Source: Paraphysomonas bandaiensis
Taxonomy: Eukaryota > Chrysophyceae
Reading direction: 5' to 3'
Length of the DNA: 47,259 nt
NCBI GenBank assembly: GCA_965644295.1
Contig: CBFFRP010000033.1
Span: 1 to 47,259, forward strand
Part shown: positions 34,145 to 43,198 of the stretch, piece after piece
Numbering within the stretch: position 1 is the stretch's first letter
How the letters are laid out: every line of letters starts with the position of its first letter
Notes under the pieces: model-generated
Databases searched by the model: none
Seen by the model: only the letters and a program-made list of their open reading frames with translations
What the model was told of the DNA's origin: nothing
Program-made: the position numbers and the translations under genes

Positions 34145-34742
34145 ATTCGTAGTGTGTGTTGTAGGTACGGCTCTATATCATAAGGCGACAGATACAAAGC
34201 GTAATGAGGCGATACTACTGCAGTGATTACTTATGATCTGCACATAACAGGCAGGACAGATCGCAGTTGTATGGAAATACATGACCTCAATCATCCTCTC
34301 TTCGCACTTCGTTTCGTGCGAGTGCAAGTAAGACGTGCGAACCAACCTTGGAATAAATTCCCACACTCAAAAAAGCCATTTTTTGAGATTCTGGGATGTT
34401 GAAAATCGAAAAATAGACATAAAACCCCACCAAAAAAACTGTTGTGGTCATACCAACTCAACAAGTACGAACCTCAACAACTGAAATTGAGAACTCACGA
34501 TGGCTAGACGTAGGAATAATTATTGTTCCAGCTACTCCATGCCATGGTTCCTTCTTCATGGTACACTATGGTACTCCATAGTACTCCATGGTACTCCATG
34601 GTACAGTTTCACCGATATGGAATGACGTTAATTTTTTGTTTGTTGGTTAGTCATTTCTTACTTATGAAGTAAACAGCCATTGTTTTTATTTAGTAATATA
34701 TTAATAAGAGCCATTGCCTTCTATCAAGTTGTGTTTATAAAT
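34145..34742. promoter_or_regulatory. Intergenic region between divergent receptor and Crinkler-like genes
   Basis: About 600 bp hold both 5' flanks. A short tandem array of CCATGGTACT-type units occurs at about 34559-34606, and a palindrome near 34308-34325. No core promoter element can be assigned. Confidence 0.4.
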
Positions 34743-36923
34743 ATGGATGTTAGCAAAAGAATAGTTGAAGACGTACTGGCATATTTATGCGAAGTTTATG
34801 GTGACAATAATAGTGAGTTAAATATCGGGAATAGTAAAAGTTTGGTGACACCGTTTGGACAAAAAATGCCACTTGTTGGTAGAAATGATATGCTTGAATC
34901 AGCAAAGCGTTTATTCGACGAGAGAGCTTCATGACGTCATATATTAGAGCGCAATTCCCATCGAGTCGGTGTCATTGGTGGCTGTAGTGGTTTAGGGAAA
35001 ACGAGAGGACTTGCTGCGGTCGGGGAAAGAATCCATGAATGGAAATCTGAAAATCAGTGGCATGCAATTGTCAACATATCATACAACAATGGAAATCCTC
35101 CCACTTGTGATCGTTCCCTTTTCGGCTTATCTGACACTAAGCCTGCAATTGATGTTGCCAACACAGCATTTGGCCTTCGTGTGCTATATTTCGCTTTTGT
35201 ATGTGGATCACAACGAAGGGTGCCCTTCGAACATTTTGCCAGGGAGTTCCCACGAGGCCTTCTGAGCAGTTTGACTACTAGAATAGCTATCTTAGCGATA
35301 TGCAGTTTCTGCGAGATGAAATACAGTCTGTCAGACGGAGTTCTGTTTATTGGAGTTGATGAAATCAATTACCTCCTAGATGAAACATATCACGGTGTCA
35401 ACAACAAAGAACAGCAATTCAGAGCGTTTTTGAAGGCCACGATGATAGCGTTTGGTAGTTCTTTGATTTCAACCTCTGCGTGCTTCGTCTTTGGAATTGT
35501 CGCTGGCACTACTATTTTACCACTAGATAAGGTCTTCGCGGAGTCAGGGCACCCAGTGTGTAAATTGCCTATTGGGCTTCTATCAGGGGATGACTGTGAG
35601 CTTCTGATGGATAGCCTGGAAAAGGGCAGCCCAGCCATATGGGGGAATTGGAGAATATGTCGAGCGTTTCGGACAGTGTTGAGTGATTTTGGTTCCTTGC
35701 CTCGCCTAGCGGAGAAGTTTTTGCAGACGGTGGAGGAAAAGATTGAGGCCGACGGGGAGCTATTGATGAATATTGACTATGAAACTTTATATTCAATGCT
35801 CCGCTCCTCCCTAATAATAGATGCACATATTCTTGCGCGATATGGTAGTACATTGATATCGGCTGTAATGTTGTCCACTAGTGTGTCTCGCGGTCAATTC
35901 GCTTGCACTGCAAGTATATATGAAGACAGGGAGACTGACTCCCTACTGACTTTTGGTGCACTGGAAGAGCAAGGAATTATCGTATTGAAAACTACTTCAG
36001 AGCAGCATTGTGTCGTACAACTGCCTTATCCTGTGTTTAGATATGTTGTCGAATGCCTGAGCGGAAGTGATCTGCTGGTGCATGCACTCCGGAGACTGTG
36101 TGCGTTAGGTAACCCAATGGCATCGCTATCATGGCAGAGCTTCGAAGATATGTTTGTTCACATGGAGGCTGTTCGTGAAATGCTACTCGCCAGATCTCTT
36201 GAAGAGGATAAGTCTTATTCTGCGAATAGTTTCTACTGTGCTCAACAAGGTCATTCATCTGCTGTCGACGAATATCTCGAGTTTTCATTGAGAGAGCATT
36301 GTTCTATTAGCACTGTTTCAACAAGGTTTCCGAGTAGTTCTTGTATGACAGATGGTGATGAGCAGGGTATTGGGGAAACTGGTCAGCCAGTCAATGGTAG
36401 CACAGAAATCATCAAGAATGCACCAGGTGCCATTATTGACTCGATCACATGTCGTTCACAGTATGATGGCTCAAGAGTATTCTGTTTTGGTCAACAGAAA
36501 TACTATCAAGATGGCATTGTTTCACTTAATCATATTAACTCAGAGTATCAAGAAGTTCAACGACGTATGGGATCGGCAAACGACAATACTGGTGTTCCCT
36601 ACATCCTGGTCGTCGCCGCCACTCGTGTAGCTGACGATGTGTTAGGCCATATTCCCGAGGGGTGTATTCTGTTAACGGGTGCATCTTTGGAAACCTTTTT
36701 TGGTCCGATATTCACTGGACGATATCGACTTCTGGCTGACATGCCGAAACTGAATATCAACACTTCCAACCTTGGTGAGCTGAAGACCCTTCCTGGGATA
36801 GGATATACACTGGCGAAAATGATCTTGGCAAAACGAGCAGAGCGCGCATTTTTAAGCTGGGATGATTTGAAAAGCCGAGTGCGGAGGATTTCGAAAAAAT
36901 TGGAGCTGTGTGTGGAGTTTTAG
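34743..36923 (+). pseudogene. Crinkler/RHS-like P-loop NTPase-nuclease with C-terminal HhH, one in-frame TGA
   Basis: From ATG 34743 to TAG 36921 one frame spans 727 codons, interrupted only by TGA at 34932-34934 (codon 64). Order: VGRNDMLESAKRLF lead-in, Walker A GGCSGLGKT (about 80-87), Walker B LFIGVDEINYL (DE at 206-207), helical middle, then a PD-(D/E)xK-like pair D566 and QQK (584-586), a TGASLETFFGPIF segment, and a helix-hairpin-helix at about 670-715 (LPGIG 683-687). This is the NTPase plus nuclease plan of Crinkler-RHS effectors, with an added DNA-binding HhH. No Crinkler secretion leader was seen. The TGA could be a disabling mutation, a sequencing error, or the edge of an unrecognised intron. 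Confidence 0.72.
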
Positions 36924-37079
36924 TTGGTGAATTTATTTGCTTGGAAGTTCTCTCGCTATCATTACAATTATATATTTGTTATGTTCCTTGTTTTACTTGG
37001 TTGTGTAATTAGACAATACTATCTACTAAGTAGGCAAAGCAAACGTTGAAATTGCTCATTCTTAACTAGATCTCAGAGA

Positions 37080-37336
37080 GAATTTGTCGTTAGGCTAGAT
37101 AGATTTATTAATATCGTTTACACGAAGTTGTGATAAACAACACAAACTCATTTTGTTCCACGCATAATCTCCTACATATGTGAACCTCTCGTTACTAAAC
37201 ATATCTTGAAAGATCACACTATTTCAGTTTCTCAATATCATCGCAGCATTTGTAAATCACTATATTTCACTGTATTCTCGCACCTTGTCTTCAAGTGACA
37301 TACTGAATATACTAGAATATAATCCGTATTCTAATA
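37080..37336 (-). repeat. Probable 3' LTR of a second copia family
   Basis: After a purine tract (TTAAGTGGGAG on minus, 37337-37347) the sequence begins TATTAGAATACGG, like the TATTAGGATTCAG start of the first family. The distal boundary is a guess because no partner LTR is in the window. Confidence 0.45.
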
Positions 37337-37512
37337 CTCCCACTTAATGTAGAATGCAGTGAGATAAAACAACAGTGAGCAGAGTAATCTTTATGCTATG
37401 ACTATCTAGTTTCATAGGTAATATAGATGTGAAATCTTTTAAAGATACATATATAACTAGCAGTCAACTAGATATACAGTTATGTGGGATTTTCCCCCAC
37501 TAAAACACACCT

Positions 37513-38072
37513 TTAACCTCTTCGGGGTCGTTTCTTCTGCTGCTCCTCCACTCTGGTTGACACGCTTCTCTTCACCCCGGTAATCGTTTTCTCATGACGG
37601 CTGAAAATCTTCGTCGACAATGCCTTCGTAAAAATATCGGCCGCCATATCATCCGAAGACACATGAATCAACTTTGCTATAGGAAATTTTCCATTAACAT
37701 GCTCTCTTACCCAGTCAGTGATACTTGACGTCAATATGTTTCGACCTCTCGTGATACACTGGATTCTTGGAAAGATCCTTTGCACTCTTGCTGTCCATAA
37801 AGAATGAAGTCGGCTTTGCTACCAAGAGTTCGAGCTCCTTGAACACCCCCAAAGCCACACCAGTTCTTGCATAGCCGCATACTCTGCCATATACTCAGAT
37901 TCCATGCTTGAAGTCGCAACTGTGGACTGAAGCTTGGACTGTCAGGCCAAAGCGCCCACAGATAAAAACACGATGTGTCCCGTTGTGGACCGCCGACGAG
38001 TCATCCTATCACCAGCCCAGTCTGAATCACTGAATACATGTAAATCAAACTCACTCCCACTGAATCTGATTG
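37513..38072 (-). pseudogene. RNase H remnant of a second copia family
   Basis: Minus-strand fragments DSDWAGDRMTRRSTTGHIVF, MESEYMAEYAAMQELVWL and a C-terminal KLIHVSSDDMAADIFTKAL are standard copia RNase H signatures. They are spread over two or three frames with internal stops. Sequence differs clearly from the element at 5-5202. Confidence 0.85.
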
Positions 38073-38079
38073 GTTAAGA

Positions 38080-38498
38080 GAAAGATGAGGAGGAGGAAGA
38101 CGAGGCCATTCGTTTACTTAAAGACAACCGAAAGCGCCAAAAAGCACGCATCAAACTTCCAACACGATATCGTTGCATGAATTATTTGTATAGCACTACC
38201 AATGTTTGTGAGAGGTTGTTTAGCAGAGCTAAGATTGTTATGACTAGATTTTTGCAAGCGAATGACACCTAGACACCTTGAAATGTTGAAGTTTCTGCGT
38301 GAAATTGTTAATGTTTTTTGATGAGATTATAGTTCAGAAAGTTACTCTAAAATCTATCAATAGAATTAAAGGCAATTAACAGGCAATAATTGCCAATTAA
38401 TTGCATTGACAATAATTGGATGCTTGATTAATAATTGCAATTATTATTGTTGGACACCTGTCACCAATTAATTGCCAATTAATTGTTACGCAAGCCTG
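38080..38498 (+). mobile_element. hAT element 3' end with transposase C-terminus
   Basis: Frame 38081-38266 encodes a charged stretch then STTNVCERLFSRAKIVMT, the classic hAT dimerisation region. After a frameshift RMTPRHLEMLKFLRE follows to about 38323. An AT-rich subterminal region leads to CAAGCCTG at 38498, the inverted form of the CAGGCTTG terminus at 12780. The left part is lost at the copia junction near 38075. Confidence 0.8.
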
Positions 38499-38834
38499 GT
38501 ATAAAATAACCGGATAGCTGGTTATTACACTTACACCAGGTAAAGATGACAAAAGTAATCCAAGGTGTGGAATAAGAGAAATTCTTTACTGTATATCATA
38601 CGCACCCCGACTACATATTTTACTTTTATCTTTCATTCCGCTTTCGCTTTATATTGACGCCTTTTGCTAACAGGACTTAACGATACTTCATTTCACTAAA
38701 GGTGAAATGATGTTGATTTCGTCATCGTATGTGTGCATTATTGGTATACTAAATAATGTAGTGTTTACAGTCGTTTATTTACGGGGACTCGAAGACAAAG
38801 TCGTTAAACATTTGCTATTAAATTGAATGAATTT

Positions 38835-39761
38835 TTACTCAATTTTGGTATCTGTTATGTTAGAAACTTTCCAACTACCATTGTTCAATTCCAAATCCAC
38901 TACTGTGTAGCAACCGCCTCTTCTTAAACTCTTCGGAGATGCGATCGCCATGCCATTATGCTGTTTGGGAAGCTCAAAATTTTCATCTTCAAGTGCTGGG
39001 ATTATAGACAGCTGTACTAAGGCTCGATTTAACAATTCAGTTTGAAAAAATAAGAAGTTGTTAAGTGTATGGGAGTACTTGTAGTTCAGAACAAATATTC
39101 CAGTTGGGGGAGTCGCAGAAGAAGGGAAAGCATATGAGGGTCCATTGGTTAAAACCTCTTCGATTATTTTCGCTGATGAACTGGTTTGAATATGAACGTC
39201 TGCAATATCTTCATCATCACTATCTGCACTTGTTTGTGATTCAGATAAATTGCATTCTTTTTCAGCGACGCCGGAAATATATACCCCATCCATCAGCGGC
39301 AGACATCTCGCATGCAAATTTACTGAGTTTGGTGTTAAGTGAAGCTGCTCAGAAAGTGTTTTCGTGGGGTCTCTATCTCCGGGCACGTAAATTACGCGAC
39401 AAACAATATTTTCAAACTGTGCAATAATAGATGACATATCACCCTCGCAAGAAGCCTCCTCCTCAGGTGTTGTGATAGCGCGGTGTATAAACGGACCACA
39501 TACAATACATGCATCGAACTCTGCCTTCGCATCGTTGCACACAAACTTCTCAGTCAACCTAACTGCAGATTGAATGTCCACATCACTGACAACTAATAGC
39601 TTTAAATGCGAAGAAAGAGCAGGAAAGAGCATACTCGTAGTTAAGTGTTCAGCAGAGCAAATAGCGTCCAAGCTCAGGATGTGTGATATCACCCCGTGCA
39701 GCAGTTCAGTGGGATGGTGATCTTGAAGCACGGTGTGACCCACAAAAGCCGCCTGCTTCAT
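38835..39761 (-). CDS. Calcineurin-like metallophosphoesterase-like protein
   Basis: A single open frame from ATG 39761 to the stop at 38835 gives 308 aa. An in-frame GTG at 39779 lies slightly upstream, and an upstream exon cannot be excluded. Metallophosphoesterase-like landmarks are a beta strand ending LKLLVVSDVD, ACIVCGPFIH in place of the usual GD box, and IYVPGDRDP in place of GNHD. Several metal ligands of active enzymes are therefore altered, and it may be an inactive or highly diverged member. The central acidic stretch (ADSDDEDIAD) is probably disordered. It is divergent from cofilin with only 213 bp between start codons. Confidence 0.62.
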   Translation of the reverse strand: MKQAAFVGHTVLQDHHPTELLHGVISHILSLDAICSAEHLTTSMLFPALSSHLKLLVVSDVDIQSAVRLTEKFVCNDAKAEFDACIVCGPFIHRAITTPEEEASCEGDMSSIIAQFENIVCRVIYVPGDRDPTKTLSEQLHLTPNSVNLHARCLPLMDGVYISGVAEKECNLSESQTSADSDDEDIADVHIQTSSSAKIIEEVLTNGPSYAFPSSATPPTGIFVLNYKYSHTLNNFLFFQTELLNRALVQLSIIPALEDENFELPKQHNGMAIASPKSLRRGGCYTVVDLELNNGSWKVSNITDTKIE

Positions 39762-39974
39762 TCGCCCTGCTGTATTCACAGTATACAGTATTCTACTGCC
39801 GAAATACAGTGAGCATTTTTTGTTGAGGATGCAAGTATCTAGCCAGTATATTGTGGCATATCATGGCAATGGGGTGTGATATCGTGCATTGCTATAAATT
39901 ATTTGAAGTGCCACATCTCAGAGAATACTTGCGGTCAACCTGTCAGCTCGGAAGCATTTAATATCTGTAACTAA
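39762..39974. promoter_or_regulatory. Compact bidirectional promoter region
   Basis: 213 bp separate the start codons of the phosphoesterase-like gene (minus) and cofilin (plus), so both core promoters and 5' UTRs must lie here. No clear TATA element was identified. Confidence 0.5.
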
Positions 39975-40502
39975 ATGGTAAGTGATGGAGTAGGTAGTGT
40001 TATGTATTTTTTATGACTATTAATTGTTTATAGGCACAAACTGGAGTAACCGTCTCTGATGAAGTCATCAACGAGTTCAATGAAATGAAGTTGAAGCGCA
40101 TCAACCCGAAGTTTATCGTCTATTCAATCGTAGATGGGGTCATTGTTACGGATATGCGCAGTGAGTCGGACAATTTTGAGGATTTTTTGAACGCTCTGCC
40201 TGAGAATGATTGCCGATATGCCATATACGATATGGACTTCACTACCACAGATGGACGCCCCGGAAATAAGCTTGTGATGGTGTCATGGTAAGTGTTTTTA
40301 ACAGAGGTAGGGATTATATGCTTACTAAGTGCTGCAATGAAGGGCTCCTGATACTGCCAAGGTTAAATCCAAGATGGTCTACGCTGGATCAAAGGATGCC
40401 CTTACTCGATCCTTGGTTGGTGTTTCTACTAAGATCACTGCTACTGACGTGTCTGAACTTACAGTGGATATTATGATCGAAGCTTGCAGAAAGTTTGCAT
40501 AA
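39975..40502 (+). CDS. Cofilin / actin-depolymerising factor, 3 exons
   Basis: Exons 39975-39977 (the ATG alone), 40034-40287 and 40343-40502 join through GT-AG introns of 56 and 55 nt in matching phase, giving 138 aa. The protein begins M-AQTGVTVSDEVINEFNEMK and contains the ADF-H core (IYDMDF, the split W codon at the second junction, APDTAKVKSKMVYAGSKDAL long actin-binding helix, and the SELTVDIM C-terminal helix). Length and motif order are normal. The conserved Ser/Thr-rich N-terminus after Met is where ADF activity is usually controlled. It severs and depolymerises actin filaments in the cytoplasm. The first exon is only the start codon. Confidence 0.95.
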
Positions 40503-41103
40503 GAGGGCACTAAATATGATTGTTTTATGACTGCACATCACCAATTGACTGACACATAAAATTTCTACCAGTTCTGATTTAGTAATTAATATTGGGTTTA
40601 ACTTTGCTCGGCTAACCTGTATTTATTATTTATATGAACATTCCAATGTACAGTGATAACTGTGGAAGTTATTGTAGTATGTTCTTGTAGATATAAGTGT
40701 ATCCCCAGCAAAAGCACTATTGGCTATTGGACGAGCCTCCTTATCCCCTTTCTATGGTAATGTATTCCTTCTAAGGCAGTAATAGTACTTGCCACAAAAA
40801 CTAATAGCATAATGCAACTTCAGTATTTTTTTCATTGCAATATTGGCTCAGTATTTTAGTATATAGTGTATTTGACGAGGCCAGGTGTGTGTGAGCATGT
40901 GAGCATGTGAGCATCATCACGAGCCACACTAATAATTAACTCTCCTCATCTATGTACACATACAATATTATAGAATTATAGATAACCCTAATCGAATATT
41001 ATACCCTTCCTTTGACCTTAATACTCATCTCACCCTATCTAACCAGACTACTAGCTATAGCCCCTTATTATATGTATCATGCACCTTGTTCCTATATATT
41101 AAC
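40503..41103. other. 3' flank of cofilin, intergenic
   Basis: AT-rich; contains a small GTGAGCAT tandem repeat at about 40888-40912. No gene seen. Confidence 0.5.
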
Positions 41104-41159
41104 CCCTCAACAAAGTCGGACTCGCACCTTTTCGTGGTGTTCTGGGGGATAAGTACCGG
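41104..41159 (+). repeat. Solo 5' module of the dispersed SINE-like repeat
   Basis: 56 bp identical or nearly so to the first 56 bp of the copies at 20408 and 13413; the body of the repeat is absent. It is followed at once by the hairpin at 41165-41267. Confidence 0.85.
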
Positions 41160-41164
41160 CCAAT

Positions 41165-41267
41165 GTGAAAAACAAATGCTAGAGGAACGGAGGTATACAT
41201 GACATACTTTATTACTACTCAGGGCAGATTTTAGTAGTCCTCCGTTCCGCTGGTATTTGTCTTTCAC
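41165..41267. repeat. Imperfect 29-bp inverted repeat with 45-bp loop (hairpin)
   Basis: Arms 41165-41193 and 41239-41267 (GTGAAAAACAAATGCT... against GTGAAAGACAAATACC...) match at about 24 of 29 positions, both ending GGAACGGAGG toward the loop. It could be a tiny MITE, a foldback element or a hairpin RNA precursor. Confidence 0.7.
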
Positions 41268-41932
41268 TTTGTCGTTGCTGTAGAGTAAAAAGTACCATGT
41301 AATCCTTTACAAACTTTTGATCTTTTTCCAAACTACTAAACTAAGTACAATCAAATACAAGCTACGATGTGCTCAAACAACATCCTCTACATCATTATAT
41401 TACTGAACCAAAAGTCTACGCATCTACAATTTTAATGATGCCGTTTTAATACGTAGAAGTCCGTAACTGGATTCCCAATTTATCTCCAATGGTGTGTTTT
41501 TTATTCTGCTGTTGTTTAAAAGGATAAATTTATCACCATTGAAATATATATAGCCTTATATTTACCTGGTAAATAATATTTTAGTTAAATAAATCTTGGC
41601 CAGTAGAAAATACCCATTCTCTATGATAGACTATCAGCTTCAACTAACTCTTAATTTTAATAACCTTTACATCTGTACATCGCGGGATAAGCCATGCTTT
41701 AAACTTACGATATGGAGTATCACTTCCTGTTTAAATTTTAAATTTGAACAGTTCCCCTACATTTCAAAATTTTGACTGCTAAGCGAAAATATAGGCTATC
41801 CTTTTAACCCCAGGTTACATATATATAACTCTTATTATGCTTGATATCTAAATCAGAGTTGTATATTATATATGCTTCACCCCAGAGGCTTGTAAAACCT
41901 GACACTACAAACAGTGATATAAAGAGAAAGCC
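41268..41932. other. Intergenic, no gene seen
   Basis: AT-rich, no coding frame or repeat recognised. Confidence 0.5.
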
Positions 41933-42366
41933 CCTCAACAAAGTCAGAATCGCACCTTTTCGTGGTGTTCTGGGGAATAAGTATCGGAGATATTTTTCCG
42001 GGAAACTAATGTGAGCCGCATATATATAATCAGTAGGTAACTCATAGCCAAATACTTGTGTGGTACAAGACAGGCTAATAAGTATCACTCATGTAGACGT
42101 CTTTGCGCCTTGACGAATAAACAGAGGGCCTACCTCAAGGACATCTGGGGTATTGGGCTGTTCACCTTAAAGACTCAATTTCTGAAGACAACATTCTGAT
42201 TTCTCACTGCGTTTGCTTTGAGTAGTAGAGCGAAAGTGGTTCCACCTTGGTGCTTGCGGTGACGCACAACAAGCAGCTTTTGTAGCGTTAAATAGTAGGA
42301 TATCAGAGTTAAGTACTAGTTAATTCAATTGCAATGCTACATTAGTACTGACTCTTACACTCTTAT
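41933..42366 (+). repeat. Dispersed SINE-like repeat, near-complete diverged copy
   Basis: CCCTCAACAAAGTCAGAATC at the left through GGATATCAGAGTTAAGTACT and CTTACACTCTTATTGG at the right; internal CATCCGG blocks are partly deleted. Confidence 0.8.
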
Positions 42367-42477
42367 TGGCATTAGTTCACTACTTGCTCAACCTGTTTAA
42401 AGTATATTACTATATATCGTCTACAATACTGGTATCTCGTATTACAATTTATAGTATATGATACTAGCGGTTATACC

Positions 42478-42547
42478 AGGCCCCATTAATAGTTGTCCAG
42501 ATCCCGACAATTGTAATGACATTACCATTAACAGTTACCAGACCCTG
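42478..42547 (-). repeat. Solo hAT-like terminal/subterminal block
   Basis: The reverse complement starts CAGGGTCTGGTAACTGTTAA and continues with a block similar to 5224-5277 and 6250-6303, so it is a stray end of the same hAT-like family. Confidence 0.5.
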
Positions 42548-43198
42548 AGTTGTACTAGCTTACAATACTAGTATATACTATACTGCTATATATTGTTCCC
42601 TTGCCCTGAAATCTTGCAGTTTATGGTTTTAGAAATATAACCATTTGTGATGAAAAAGAAAATTTAAACGAGTATTGTTGTCACAATTTTAATATATTGA
42701 GTAATGTGTGCGTAAACAGCGGGGAGAGGAGGCGAGCCTTTATTATTTATTACGTTATTACCCCCAAAAGGGATATTCTCTCCTTGAAATTTATTCAAGG
42801 TTCAAAGGTGCCAATCGTTGTTAAATAGAAAGTCAAGTTATTTCGCAGCATGAAACGAATACAGAATGACAATACGATTCGTATTGGACTCATCAAAAAA
42901 CACGAGCTACCGATACAAGATTATAAAAGTACTAACAAGCCTGCTGGAACATTTGCACATTGACAAACAACAAGTATCATTATTACAATCAGTTCAGTTA
43001 CAGGGGTTTACTCATCCTGATTACACTTTCGGACTGTATCCAGAACATTGCTAGTCTACTATTGATATATATATGAATAATGCTGTTTATCAGCTTGTTC
43101 TATCATACCATATCGCATTCATGACATGATATTACTGCGATTGATTCACTATCTAGATGCATCCGCACAGCGGGTAGGTGAATAAATTGGACAACGCA
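42548..43198. other. Intergenic, 3' flank of PP2C
   Basis: Two short overlapping frames near 42850-43054 look slightly coding-like but have no domain or splice context. Otherwise nothing seen. Confidence 0.45.

Noticed and set aside
6046-34934. TGA at tryptophan-like positions in the hAT relic (6046) and Crinkler-like gene (34932) as a sign of UGA=Trp recoding
   Set aside because: Intact host genes use TGG for Trp, contain no in-frame TGA, and two of them (SGNH, ML) end in TGA; the two cases lie in decaying genes where TGG to TGA is a common lesion.
39065-39427. 120-codon plus-strand frame
   Set aside because: Antisense to the phosphoesterase-like frame.
42850-43054. Two short overlapping frames with mildly protein-like composition
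   Set aside because: Too short, no homology recognised, no start or splice support.
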